Below, piece after piece: positions 26,531-35,223 of a stretch of 64,000 nt of DNA (position 1 is its first letter; every line of letters begins with the position of its first letter). The stretch is taken from assembly GCA_013695355.1 (NCBI GenBank), contig JACDAQ010000026.1:124001-188000 (forward strand), given 5' to 3'. The position numbers and the translations under genes are program-made. This stretch comes from Candidatus Protochlamydia sp. GTDB taxonomy: Bacteria > Chlamydiota > Chlamydiia > Chlamydiales > Parachlamydiaceae. The notes below the pieces were generated by a model, which did no database searches, had not been told where the DNA came from, and saw only the letters and a list, made by a program, of their open reading frames with translations.

Positions 26531-29092
26531 ATGAACGGCGATAGTTTTAATATTGATATTTTGGCCGAAGGTTTGATTAAAAAGGTCAAGTCATACTTGA
26601 TCACTACGATCGGTAGGACTTCCGAAGAGGCAAACGATACTGAATTTTATCTGGCCCTCTGCTATGCGATCAGGGAAGAAACTATGATTAATTGGCAGGC
26701 AACCGCCAAGACCGTGGCAAAACAAAATGCACGCATCCTCTATTACCTCTCAATGGAGTATCTTCCCGGGCGCCTTTTTATTAATAATATCACAAACCTC
26801 TGTTCTAATGACGTATTGCGCCTTGTCTTGCAAAAGATGAACCGTAATATGCGGAGCATTGTTGAACAGGAAGACGACCCAGGCCTTGGAAACGGAGGTT
26901 TGGGTAGACTGGCCTCCTGTTTGCTCGATGCCATGGCAACGCACCACTATCCGGCCCAGGCCTATGGTCTACGGTATCAATATGGGATCTTTGAACAGCA
27001 ATTATGGGATGGAGTGCAGGTCGAAGCGCCCGACTGCTGGCTTTTGAATGAAAATCCTTGGGAATTTAGGCGCGACCTTAGGCGCGTGCATGTCAAATTT
27101 TGCGGATCGCCTCAAACTGCCTATAATATTCATGGTGACGAGATCCTAGACCTCAAAGATGCCGAAGAAGTTGGGGCCCTCCCATATGATGTGCCGATCG
27201 TGGGTTATAGTAAAAGCAATGATTTTTCTGTAGTCACTTTACGCCTTTGGTCGACTAAAGACTCTCCGCGCAATTTTTTGCTTCAGCGCTATAATGCAGG
27301 ACGTCTTGACCAGGCAGCGGAAAATACAACCCTGACCGATGTCCTTTACCCAAGTGATAATACCGATGTAGGAAAAAGGGTTCGCTTAAAGCAGGAATTT
27401 TTGCTAGTCTCGGCCTCAGTCCAGGATATCATACGCCACCATCTGGCCCAATATAATAATTTCCGGAGCTTTGCAGATAAAGTTCGCATTCAGATCAATG
27501 ATACACACCCCTCGCTTGTGATTGCAGAGTTGATCCGTATTTTAACAAAAGAACATGACTTACCCTGGCACACAGCATTGGAAATGACACAGACCTGCAC
27601 GGGCTACACCAACCATACAATATTAAGCGAAGCTTTAGAGCAATGGGACCGTAAGTTGTTCTATTACCTGCTTCCCCGCCAGTATCGCATTATTGAAAGG
27701 ATAAATCAGGACTTTTGTAATTCTTTACGCCTCCGCTATCCTAACGATGAGTCCCGTGTCCAGCGTATGTCGATCATTGAAAACGAAAAAGTCAGGATGG
27801 CCAATTTGGCGATTGTCGGATCGCATAAGGTAAATGGAGTGGCGAAATTGCATTCTGAAATTTTAAAAAAAGTTGTTTTTAAAGATTTCGATGAATTTTT
27901 TCCGGACAAATTTGTCAATATTACAAATGGAGTCACTCAAAGGCGTTGGTTATTAGAGTGCAATCCCGAATTGGCCAAATTTATTACCAAAAGGATTGGG
28001 GACAAATGGATCACTGACTTTTTGACGATCCGAGAGTTAGCCAAATATGCCGGTGATACTGATTCGCAGGACGAATTAATGGCCATCAAGAAAAAAAACA
28101 AACTGCGCTGCATTGAATTTCTTAATCGTGAAAATCGCTTAAGAGATAGTACGGGGACTATTACGGCCCCTCCTCCACTGATCGATGTCGATTCGCTTTT
28201 TGACGTTCAAATCAAGCGTATCCATGAATATAAGCGCCAGCTTATGAATGCATTGCATTTAATTATGATCTATCAGGAGATCACACGAAATCCTCACCAT
28301 CAGCGTATTAAAAGAACAGCTATAATCGGGGGTAAAGCAGCTGCCGGATATGACACAGCCAAAGATATTATTCGTTTACTCTGCTGCATTGCTAGAAAGG
28401 TGAACCGTGATCCGACTGTCGGCGGGACCCTCAAAATAGTTTATTTGGAAAATTACAATGTAACTAAGGCTGAAATTGTTATTCCGGCCAGTGATTTATC
28501 CGAGCAAATTTCTACAGCTGGGACAGAAGCATCTGGCACAGGGAATATGAAATTGGCCATTAATGGGGCCCTTACAATTGGCACAAAAGATGGCGCCAAT
28601 ATTGAAATGGAAGATGAAATTGGTGAGAAATGGTGGCCTTTTTCCTTTGGGTGTACGGCCGATGAAATAGCTGCTCTAAAAGCAAACGAGTCTTATCATT
28701 CGTCAGAAATTTACGAGGCAAATCCAAAAATTAAGCTCGCTGTCGATGCCTTGCGCGACCGTACCTTTGCCCAAACGGAAGAGGAGCATCTGGTCTTTAG
28801 CGATCTTTATCATAAACTGATAGAGATGCATTATGGAGGAGCGCCTGACAGGTACTTTATGCTGAAGGACCTGCAAAGCTACTATGACGCTCAGCTTAAA
28901 GCGGAAGAAATGTACCGAAGCCCACGCAAATGGGCAGAATTCGCTCTGCATAATATTGCGGGAATGGGTAAATTTTCATCCGATTTTTCCGTCCATAACT
29001 ATTCACAATTGATATGGGGCATCCAGCCCTGCCCATTGGATCAAGAGCTGCTTGATCGGGTCCGCTATGATTATGACATTACCCGCACTTAG
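26531..29092 (+). CDS. glgP: glycogen/alpha-glucan phosphorylase
   Basis: The 853-residue PLP enzyme releases glucose-1-phosphate from glycogen. Visible signatures are G-N-G-G-L-G-R-L-A-S-C near residue 120, R-I-H-E-Y-K-R-Q near 560, and the PLP-lysine motif E-A-S-G-T-G-N-M-K-L near 670. Length fits family GT35, with about 40 extra residues. Chlamydiae store glycogen, so the gene is expected. An upstream GTG gives three extra residues, but AGGTGG sits 5 nt before the ATG at 26531, which is chosen. It stands alone, with no other glg gene in the window. Confidence 0.96.
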   Translation: MNGDSFNIDILAEGLIKKVKSYLITTIGRTSEEANDTEFYLALCYAIREETMINWQATAKTVAKQNARILYYLSMEYLPGRLFINNITNLCSNDVLRLVLQKMNRNMRSIVEQEDDPGLGNGGLGRLASCLLDAMATHHYPAQAYGLRYQYGIFEQQLWDGVQVEAPDCWLLNENPWEFRRDLRRVHVKFCGSPQTAYNIHGDEILDLKDAEEVGALPYDVPIVGYSKSNDFSVVTLRLWSTKDSPRNFLLQRYNAGRLDQAAENTTLTDVLYPSDNTDVGKRVRLKQEFLLVSASVQDIIRHHLAQYNNFRSFADKVRIQINDTHPSLVIAELIRILTKEHDLPWHTALEMTQTCTGYTNHTILSEALEQWDRKLFYYLLPRQYRIIERINQDFCNSLRLRYPNDESRVQRMSIIENEKVRMANLAIVGSHKVNGVAKLHSEILKKVVFKDFDEFFPDKFVNITNGVTQRRWLLECNPELAKFITKRIGDKWITDFLTIRELAKYAGDTDSQDELMAIKKKNKLRCIEFLNRENRLRDSTGTITAPPPLIDVDSLFDVQIKRIHEYKRQLMNALHLIMIYQEITRNPHHQRIKRTAIIGGKAAAGYDTAKDIIRLLCCIARKVNRDPTVGGTLKIVYLENYNVTKAEIVIPASDLSEQISTAGTEASGTGNMKLAINGALTIGTKDGANIEMEDEIGEKWWPFSFGCTADEIAALKANESYHSSEIYEANPKIKLAVDALRDRTFAQTEEEHLVFSDLYHKLIEMHYGGAPDRYFMLKDLQSYYDAQLKAEEMYRSPRKWAEFALHNIAGMGKFSSDFSVHNYSQLIWGIQPCPLDQELLDRVRYDYDITRT

Positions 29093-29346
29093 GGCTAACT
29101 TTGCACTTAAAAGCACTCATCCGCAAAAATGATTAGCTTAATGATGAGGAAATCTTGGAACCTTATCAACGGTCTAGTGAAAAAGGGTGACAGCCATGGC
29201 ACAACCAAAAAAAATACACATGGCTAAAACCAAGAAATTTCATATTCTATCTTAGAGTGGCTACATTCAGTAAAGAATAACAATATTATTATAATAAACA
29301 ATTATTTAAATTCACAAATTAAAAACAAATTATTAATAAAAAATTA
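29093..29346. other. non-coding region between glgP and the kinase-like gene
   Basis: Only AT-rich sequence is seen, with no clear hairpin after glgP. GC falls sharply after 29270, marking the start of an accessory patch. Confidence 0.5.
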
Positions 29347-29390
29347 ACCTATTAATTGTATAATTATTTTAAATAATACAATTAATAGGT
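29347..29390 (+). promoter_or_regulatory. inverted repeat overlapping the ribosome-binding site of the kinase-like gene
   Basis: Fifteen-bp perfect arms (ACCTATTAATTGTAT and ATACAATTAATAGGT) flank a 14-nt AT loop. The right arm contains the start of AGGTGG, the Shine-Dalgarno box of the gene at 29396. Folded mRNA would hide the box. As DNA it could equally be an operator. Confidence 0.5.
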
Positions 29391-29395
29391 GGTTT

Positions 29396-30457
29396 ATGAA
29401 TAATATTAACATAGGTAATTCCTCTTATAAAAACAATACATATAATTATGCAGTTAAAGTAGATAGCGAGCCTAGGGTAAAATTTCACTCAACTGTTCGT
29501 CCAAATAATAATAATGGAATAGCAAAGCCTTCTCATCTACAAGAAAGAAAAAATGATGTTAAAGTTCAAAACGTAAAAGAAAAAACATTTAATAATCTAC
29601 CTTTAAGTTTCTTGAAGAATAATAATGATTGTAATCCCATATTTATGGGCAAAGGGTATATCAACCAACCAGCAACTACATCGTTTTCTCCCCTATTCTT
29701 ATCTCCATCACAACCCTCTCTTTTTGAACAAACAAATTTTATGTTTCCACCTCAAAGCAATACTGCTGAATTGTTAAAGCAATTGGATGAACAAGAAATA
29801 GTAAATAAGAAAAATTATCTTAATATTCCAATAATGGATATTAAAAAAACTAAATTTGAAAGTAGACCGGGTAAAATTCATAAACTTTCTTATATGGCAC
29901 AAGGGAGTTTTCATACTGTTTTTAAATTAATAAATGAAGATAGAAATAAAAAATTATTAAAGTTTATCAATCCTAATTTGAATTTAACAACTTCTCATTA
30001 TGATGGTAAGGGTGATTATCGAAAGCAGGTCCTAGAAACAGGATATAAGAGTTATAAAGAGTTACAAAGTAATGGCTTTAAAGTTCCGAAAATATATAAT
30101 GATCCTTTAAAAGATGGATATTATGTAATCGAAGAGATTTTAAATGTGCCAAGGCTTACTTCTTGGCAAGGAAATATTTCTTTCAATCAATTAGACTGGA
30201 CTTCCCAAAAACAATTAAAGCAGGTTAGGGAAGTATTATTTAAAATGCAGAATAAAAACGAACTATTAGTCCCTGATTTTAAGCCGCATAATGTTCAGTT
30301 TGATGGCAATCATGATTTGATAATTATTGATTTTTGTGAAGACCGCTCGCTGCCAGCTTTTAGCCCTTCAGTTACTGATCTTATTAAAGAATACTCTTAC
30401 GAGTGGGCAAATGGAAATTTAAATATATTTAATTATTTGATGACTGGCGAGGTTTAA
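29396..30457 (+). CDS. protein-kinase-like effector candidate
   Basis: The 353-residue protein has an Asn/Ser/Pro-rich, probably disordered N-terminus (about 1-130) and a compact kinase fold. It has a Gly-loop Q-G-S-F-H-T-V-F-K (169-177), a likely ATP lysine K189, helix-C glutamate E214, hinge Y-Y-V-I-E-E-I-L, catalytic loop P-D294-F-K-P-H-N299-V, and metal aspartate I-D312-F-C-E-D. All catalytic residues of a eukaryotic-like or APH-like kinase are present. There is no signal peptide. A disordered N-terminus is usual for type III secreted proteins. Very AT-rich codon use differs from neighbouring glgP. The substrate is unknown. Length after the catalytic loop is short, so the C-lobe is minimal. 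Confidence 0.65.
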   Translation: MNNINIGNSSYKNNTYNYAVKVDSEPRVKFHSTVRPNNNNGIAKPSHLQERKNDVKVQNVKEKTFNNLPLSFLKNNNDCNPIFMGKGYINQPATTSFSPLFLSPSQPSLFEQTNFMFPPQSNTAELLKQLDEQEIVNKKNYLNIPIMDIKKTKFESRPGKIHKLSYMAQGSFHTVFKLINEDRNKKLLKFINPNLNLTTSHYDGKGDYRKQVLETGYKSYKELQSNGFKVPKIYNDPLKDGYYVIEEILNVPRLTSWQGNISFNQLDWTSQKQLKQVREVLFKMQNKNELLVPDFKPHNVQFDGNHDLIIIDFCEDRSLPAFSPSVTDLIKEYSYEWANGNLNIFNYLMTGEV

Positions 30458-30494
30458 AGCCTAAGTATTTAGCATGAAAGCTATTTTAACATGT

Positions 30495-30522
30495 GAGCAG
30501 GATAATGAATATTATCCTGCTC
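30495..30522. terminator. bidirectional hairpin between convergent genes
   Basis: GAGCAGGATAAT pairs perfectly with ATTATCCTGCTC around GAAT, between the kinase-like and F-box/WD40 genes. It is built from the GCAGGAT repeat also seen at 44448 and 52536. Confidence 0.65.
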
Positions 30523-30556
30523 TATCCTGCCGTGCCAGTGACCCTACCTATTTTTG

Positions 30557-31801
30557 TTAATGGCTGCTGAAATTACATCTCAAAACTTCTCCATTATAAA
30601 ATGAAGCGACCAGCTCTGTTTCTCTGAACTGTAAATTTTTTACTGCATTGGTTCCCTGAATGGCTGAATAGGTAAGGTCAGGCGCATTTAAAGGTGTGAC
30701 CCTGACCGTTCCGTTGTAATCACCATAAACGATTTTTGTAGAATCGGCTTGTAAACTCGTAATTGGCTGATCGGTCAATTTTTCGAGAAGTGGAATTTTT
30801 AAATAACGCATATCCCATTGACGCATGACATTATTGGCTGCACTGATCAAATTTTCATTTTTCGCTAGACATACTATAGGGCTGGATTCCTGGCCGACTC
30901 TTAAAGGAGCAGGGGGCGCTCTACGATCATGCATGGCAATTTCACCGTTGTAGCTTCCTGTAATGTGGCAATTTTCATTCCATGGGATAAAAGATTTAAT
31001 ATAAGAGGCTGTCTGAGAGTTATATTTAATGTTATATGTATTTAAATCAATTTCTATAATTGAATTTGCACCTGCAGAAAGAAGAGAAAAGGAGGAAAAT
31101 TGAATGGACTTAATAGCTCCTTGAAGTGTTTGTTTAAGAATGCTACCTTGATTTGAGTAAATGCCAACTTCCCCACAGGATGATCCAAAAGCTATCCATC
31201 CATTCTCCAATTGAAGGGCCGTTAAACGGTTGTTATGCTGATAATTCATCAATTCAACGCTATTAACTAAATCATAAACTTTAAGGGAACAATCAGAATC
31301 TCGGCAGGCTAATATATTTTCATGCAGTATTGTTTCTTCAAAAGTGGGTTTGTTAAGTTCATTTTTTGTCTCTATATTTATTGTGGAAACTTGCTTGGTT
31401 GTCCGATTAGCCAAGAGTAAAGCGTTGTCATAAGAGATCACCCACCATTTTGAATTCATAGAGCTTCCCAGGATGGTATTTCCTCGATTTTCGGGGCATA
31501 TTAATTCTTGAATGCAAGTTCCTTGCCGCCAATTTTTCTGCTTTAAAGTTTCATATTTAAAAGTTTCAAAAGGGGTGGGAAATAATTGAGTGTCAGAAAA
31601 AGGAAATTTTAAACGAAGCATTGCATCCCAGATAACAGTATTTTTTAGTGTAGAATTAACTTCTGTCAAATGAAGAAGATCTTCTGGATCAAAATATGTT
31701 TGAATACAAAAATGAGCGTCTTTATGTAAATTTGTTAAATTCATAGATTTTCGCTTGGGTTTAATTTCTTTATTAATAGCTTTAATCATATGAAAAAACA
31801 T
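30557..31801 (-). CDS. F-box-like/WD40-repeat protein, candidate host-directed effector
   Basis: The 414-residue protein has an F-box-like segment near residues 25-65 (F-D-P-E-D-L-L-H-L-T-E-V-N, then V-I-W-D-A-M-L), as in eukaryotic SCF adaptors. The rest (about 90-410) is a beta-propeller of WD40-like repeats, with short G-S-x-x-G-E-V/I units and an M-R-Q-W-D-M-R repeat end. F-box proteins are reported to be expanded in amoeba-associated chlamydiae, where they are thought to redirect host ubiquitin ligase. There is no signal peptide or TM. The start is uncertain (31801 or the ATG at 31744), since no Shine-Dalgarno box is evident at either. Confidence 0.65.
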   Translation of the reverse strand: MFFHMIKAINKEIKPKRKSMNLTNLHKDAHFCIQTYFDPEDLLHLTEVNSTLKNTVIWDAMLRLKFPFSDTQLFPTPFETFKYETLKQKNWRQGTCIQELICPENRGNTILGSSMNSKWWVISYDNALLLANRTTKQVSTINIETKNELNKPTFEETILHENILACRDSDCSLKVYDLVNSVELMNYQHNNRLTALQLENGWIAFGSSCGEVGIYSNQGSILKQTLQGAIKSIQFSSFSLLSAGANSIIEIDLNTYNIKYNSQTASYIKSFIPWNENCHITGSYNGEIAMHDRRAPPAPLRVGQESSPIVCLAKNENLISAANNVMRQWDMRYLKIPLLEKLTDQPITSLQADSTKIVYGDYNGTVRVTPLNAPDLTYSAIQGTNAVKNLQFRETELVASFYNGEVLRCNFSSH

Positions 31802-32068
31802 TATTAAAATAAAGTTAAAAATACTTTCTTAAAAAATCTACCACTATTTTTATTACATAAATGCTTATTTACAGGCTGAATATGTAATCAATCTTTATTT
31901 ATCCGTTAAAATTAAAACTAAATAACCAACGAAGCAATCGGTCAATCTTTATGACCGCCTCTTGCTACGCTAGTTTGAGAAGTTCCTCCTCCGAAACGTT
32001 TGGATAATAAAGAAGCTTCATCAGTGCAATAAAAAACTTTTTTTTATGTCGTCACTTCAATAGAGCAC
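31802..32068. other. AT-rich spacer with possible coding scraps
   Basis: No intact gene is present. On the minus strand near 31945-32045 a short frame reads T-D-E-A-S-L-L-S-K-R-F-G-G-G-T-S-Q-T-S, about 30 codons without a start. This may be a gene remnant or chance. The F-box/WD40 promoter should lie near 31802-31870. Confidence 0.35.
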
Positions 32069-32097
32069 TTGACTAAGTTAACTTAGTCATTTATAAT
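32069..32097 (+). promoter_or_regulatory. promoter with palindromic operator for the toxin-antitoxin pair
   Basis: TTGACT (32069-32074), a 17-nt spacer and TATAAT (32092-32097) form a near-consensus promoter. A perfect 20-bp palindrome, TGACTAAGTTAACTTAGTCA (32070-32089), fills the spacer and overlaps the -35 box. This is the expected site for autorepression by the antitoxin or TA complex. Confidence 0.8.
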
Positions 32098-32116
32098 CAA
32101 ATTAAAAGGAGTGTTT

Positions 32117-32362
32117 ATGGAAATCATTAATATTCATCAAGCAAAAACAAATTTTTCTCACCTAATTAATCAGGTGTTAAAGGGTGAAGAGATCGTAATT
32201 TCTAAACGAGGCGTCCCTTTAATCAAATTAACTTTATATGAAAAAAAACCAACTGCAAGAAAGGGAGGACAACTAAAAGGGATTTTAATCATTGAAGATA
32301 ATTTTGACGATCCCTTGCCGGAAGAAATTTTGAAGAATTTTTACGGTGAAGGTGATTTGTGA
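32117..32362 (+). CDS. Phd/YefM-family antitoxin
   Basis: The 81-residue antitoxin starts M-E-I-I-N-I-H-Q-A-K-T-N-F-S-H-L-I, the N-terminal DNA-binding fold of the Phd/YefM family. E-E-I-V-I-S-K-R-G-V-P follows, then an acidic C-terminal toxin-binding tail. AGGAG lies 6 nt before the ATG at 32117; the GTG at 32111 is less likely. Its last bases overlap the toxin start (GTGA). It should bind and neutralise the PIN toxin and repress the operon at the palindrome upstream. Confidence 0.88.
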   Translation: MEIINIHQAKTNFSHLINQVLKGEEIVISKRGVPLIKLTLYEKKPTARKGGQLKGILIIEDNFDDPLPEEILKNFYGEGDL

Positions 32363-32736
32363 AATATCTATTAGATACCCATATTATTTTATGGTGGTTG
32401 ACCGAACCAAAACGCATTAGCTCTAAGGCAGGTAAGATCATTGCTGACAAAGAAAACATTATTTTTATTAGCAGCGTTTCTTTATGGGAAATGGCCATAA
32501 AAAAAAGTATAGGCCGCCTAACTCTTCCCCTGAACATTGTCGAAATTCTACAGGCTGAAGGTTTTCAAATTATGTCGATTGGCTATGAAGAAGCTTTAGG
32601 AATAAGCGATTTGCCTCCGATACATCAAGATCCTTTTGATCGCATGCTTGTAATGCAAGCAAAGCTTTATAATTGTGTGTTGATAACAAGAGATAAAAAT
32701 GTGATGGATTATCCTGTTATTTCGATCAAAGGTTAG
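32359..32736 (+). CDS. vapC: PIN-domain (VapC-type) ribonuclease toxin
   Basis: The 125-residue PIN domain has acidic metal ligands Asp6 (Y-L-L-D-T-H), Glu in S-L-W-E-M near 44, D-P-F-D-R near 92 and T-R-D near 113. Together they form the four-acid site of VapC endoribonucleases, which cut tRNA or rRNA when free of antitoxin. It starts at a GTG that overlaps the antitoxin stop by 4 nt. L-P-P-I-H-Q-D-P-F-D-R-M is typical of the subgroup paired with Phd antitoxins. The ORF appears intact. Confidence 0.9.
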   Translation: MKYLLDTHIILWWLTEPKRISSKAGKIIADKENIIFISSVSLWEMAIKKSIGRLTLPLNIVEILQAEGFQIMSIGYEEALGISDLPPIHQDPFDRMLVMQAKLYNCVLITRDKNVMDYPVISIKG

Positions 32737-32770
32737 GAAGATATAATATCCCTTTTACAACCAATCCCAT

Positions 32771-33220
32771 TTAGACAATAATTCGAGAAACCCGATTAGA
32801 AAGTGGATCGAGTAAGAAGTCATTCGGCAAATAGCGATCATAAATTTCCGAGCCAATGACAGTAAAGATACCAAAAATAACAGAGGCTGCAAGCTCCCCA
32901 AAAGATTTTTTAGCAACAGCAGCTACCAAATAATAGATGGAACAAATCCCGCTGAGAGCGGACCCTGTTAAGAGGGTGCTAGGAGCAGAAAGAATAAGTA
33001 ATGCAGCAGTGAATAACAATTTAATAGGTTCTGGTGTTGAGGAAAATGTTACCGCAATAATTGAAATGCCGAGAGGAATAATTAAAATAATTCTAAACAC
33101 ATCTTTGGTGATGTTTTGAATCTTTTCAGATCTTTGAGACAGAGTTAGAGGATTTTGCAAAGCGTTATAATTAGAGTAGATATTTCTAAACGGACGAGGC
33201 ATTAGTTCAGATATGCGCAT
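32771..33220 (-). CDS. small membrane protein, possible inclusion-membrane (Inc) type
   Basis: The 149-residue protein has no signal peptide. Hydrophobic segments lie at about residues 42-60, 68-100 and 112-125, including a long bilobed region of two closely spaced helices. Chlamydial Inc proteins are recognised by such a bilobed hydrophobic domain rather than by sequence. The N-terminus is polar and Arg-rich. I do not recognise homologues. The call as Inc is inference from hydropathy alone. An ordinary small membrane protein is equally possible. Confidence 0.5.
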   Translation of the reverse strand: MRISELMPRPFRNIYSNYNALQNPLTLSQRSEKIQNITKDVFRIILIIPLGISIIAVTFSSTPEPIKLLFTAALLILSAPSTLLTGSALSGICSIYYLVAAVAKKSFGELAASVIFGIFTVIGSEIYDRYLPNDFLLDPLSNRVSRIIV

Positions 33221-33281
33221 ATGATTTAACTCTTTAAACTTGATTTAATTTTTGTTATTTTGAAGTTAAGTTTTTTAAATG

Positions 33282-34256
33282 TCAATGTTGAATAATACCT
33301 TTTATCTTTTGCAAATCTTTTTCCCAATGAATATAATTTCGTTCATTACCAAATACTATAAAATTGGACCGGTTCAAAAAATCTAATAAAAATTCCGTTT
33401 GCTCGCTGTCCAATGGAATTTTTAATTTTATTTCTTCCGATGTGCGATTTTTAAGAGGTTGCTGAGTGGCTTCTTCCAAATATGTAACAACAAGATTTTT
33501 CAGTTCCCTATAAAGTTCTTTTAAATCGACTTCTTGCCTTTCCCCTTTTCTCTTTAATATTGAGAGGGTCTGAAGGGCTTTTTCTTTAAAAGTTTGTTCA
33601 GGCACACTTTTTAATCTTCTTTTTTGCTTATAAACAAGGACGAATAGGAGCAATAGGGCCGAATTAAAAATATAAAAAAAAGTTCCCCATGGAAACGAGC
33701 GTTCTCTAAAAAGGGCTAAATTTCTTTGGGCTTCATGGGCTAATTGTGCCGGATTATTTATGGCTTGCCGATTGGCTTCGCTTAAAGTTAAAGGGAACTC
33801 TGGCTCTAGTGGTAGCAGAGGAGCTATGGGAAGAAATTGGATGTCAAAAGGCTTTGGTGGAAAGACGGAGATCTCAAAAACAGGAGTATTCATTTGGATT
33901 TTTTCTAAATCGGAACTTGGAGGTTGTAATTTGATTTGATACAAAGAAAAAAGGAAATTTTCTTTGCCTGGATCTATTGCCATCGAAAAAGATTGTTGTT
34001 TAAATTTCCAGTTTCTAATTGTAAATAGGGGCGATAGAGGATTAATAGGATCAAATAAAGGGTAAATGAAGGAAGTGTCAATGGCATACCCTTCAGGCAT
34101 ACCAAATGCTGCTTGCATGGAAAGAGACTCATTCGCGTGAATTTTTTCTGCAGAAAGCGTTATCTCAAATGAGGCAAGCTCTTTTCCAGTTTTTCGGATA
34201 GTTTCGCCTGTTAGTAATAAGGGAAAGAAAAATAGCCAAAGTATTTGTCTTTTCAC
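33282..34256 (-). CDS. BatD/DUF4381-like membrane protein of the MoxR module
   Basis: The 324-residue protein has a signal peptide (about 1-17), a periplasmic beta-rich region (20-180), one TM helix near 200-218 (F-F-Y-I-F-N-S-A-L-L-L-L-F), and a cytoplasmic helical domain. It overlaps the DUF58 gene by 4 nt. Proteins of this layout (BatD, DUF4381) accompany MoxR ATPases and DUF58 proteins in envelope-maintenance operons. Sequence similarity to any one family is low, so the assignment rests mainly on topology and position. Confidence 0.6.
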   Translation of the reverse strand: MKRQILWLFFFPLLLTGETIRKTGKELASFEITLSAEKIHANESLSMQAAFGMPEGYAIDTSFIYPLFDPINPLSPLFTIRNWKFKQQSFSMAIDPGKENFLFSLYQIKLQPPSSDLEKIQMNTPVFEISVFPPKPFDIQFLPIAPLLPLEPEFPLTLSEANRQAINNPAQLAHEAQRNLALFRERSFPWGTFFYIFNSALLLLFVLVYKQKRRLKSVPEQTFKEKALQTLSILKRKGERQEVDLKELYRELKNLVVTYLEEATQQPLKNRTSEEIKLKIPLDSEQTEFLLDFLNRSNFIVFGNERNYIHWEKDLQKIKGIIQH

Positions 34257-35131
34257 CGCTTGTGCCTTTCCCTAAAAAAGCGGTATAGGGCCTTAGTATA
34301 GGAAGCGTTTGTATTGATTAGGATTAGTTCAGCGCCCGCCTTGGCAATCGTTTGTTTTAAAGCGTATTGCTTCCTTTCATTAATCGATTGATAATCTTTT
34401 TGAACGAAAGTATCTGATGAGTCGATCAACGCCAATTCGTCTGATTCCAAATCATTAAGGGTAATTAATCCTGCATCAGGAAAAACCTTTTCATACTCAT
34501 CATAAACTTGTATAGCAATGAGCTCATGCCTTTTTGATGCGACCCTGATCTCATGCTCATAAGGACCGGGTGACAGAAAATCAGATATTAAAAAACAAAT
34601 GGACTGACGCTTTTGGACCTGGCAAAAAAAACTTAGTGCTTTTTGCAGATTTGTTTGCTTTCCGCGAGGCTCAAAAAAAAGAAGCTCACGGATTACTCTT
34701 AAAACGTGCCTTACGCCTTTTTTGGGCTTTAAATAAAGTTCTATTTCATCCGTAAATAAAAGAAGCCCCACTTTATCATGATTTTTGATGGCGGAGAAGG
34801 CGATCAAAGCCCCGATCTCTGCGATCCATTCACTTTTCAAATGCTGTGTATGGCTGAACCGGGCCGAAGCCGAGACGTCAACCACCAGCATGACCGTTAA
34901 TTCTCTTTCTTCACGGTAATTTTTAACATAGGGATGCTGAAGCTTTGCGGTCACATTCCAATCAATGGTGCGGATATCATCTCCTGGCTGATATTCACGT
35001 ACTTCTTCGAATTCAAGCCCTCTGCCTTTAAAAGCAGAGCGGTACATGCCAGCAAATAAATCATCCACATTGCGTTTAGTGGCAATTTGAATGCGCCGAA
35101 TGTGTTGAAAAGCTTCTTTTGGGGATAGCAA
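34253..35131 (-). CDS. DUF58 domain protein of the MoxR module
   Basis: The about 292-residue cytoplasmic protein has the DUF58 hallmark R-E-Y-Q-P-G-D-D-I-R-T-I-D-W-N, followed by a von Willebrand A-like segment with a MIDAS-type D-V-S-A-S. MoxR ATPases and DUF58 proteins act together as chaperone-like systems in envelope biogenesis. The frame extends to an ATG at 35200, but those codons overlap a repeated palindromic sequence and no Shine-Dalgarno box precedes it. GAGGATATC precedes a TTG at 35131, giving M-L-S-P-K-E-A-F, which fits the usual family start. I chose that. Confidence 0.82.
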   Translation of the reverse strand: MLSPKEAFQHIRRIQIATKRNVDDLFAGMYRSAFKGRGLEFEEVREYQPGDDIRTIDWNVTAKLQHPYVKNYREERELTVMLVVDVSASARFSHTQHLKSEWIAEIGALIAFSAIKNHDKVGLLLFTDEIELYLKPKKGVRHVLRVIRELLFFEPRGKQTNLQKALSFFCQVQKRQSICFLISDFLSPGPYEHEIRVASKRHELIAIQVYDEYEKVFPDAGLITLNDLESDELALIDSSDTFVQKDYQSINERKQYALKQTIAKAGAELILINTNASYTKALYRFFRERHKR

Positions 35132-35168
35132 GATATCCTCTGATTTCTTATAATTGCTTGAGCCACTC

Positions 35169-35186
35169 AGATTAGTGGGATAGGTT
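35169..35186 (-). repeat. copy of 18-nt AACCTATCCCACTAATCT repeat
   Basis: The same 18 nt occurs at 46706-46723, and a variant lies within the birA hairpin at 55561-55593. Here it is followed by GAGTGG, matching the hairpin's other side, so it is half of a palindromic element. Confidence 0.6.
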
Positions 35187-35223
35187 CTTCTATCATACAA
35201 AAAGAAAATTTGGAAGGGACAAA

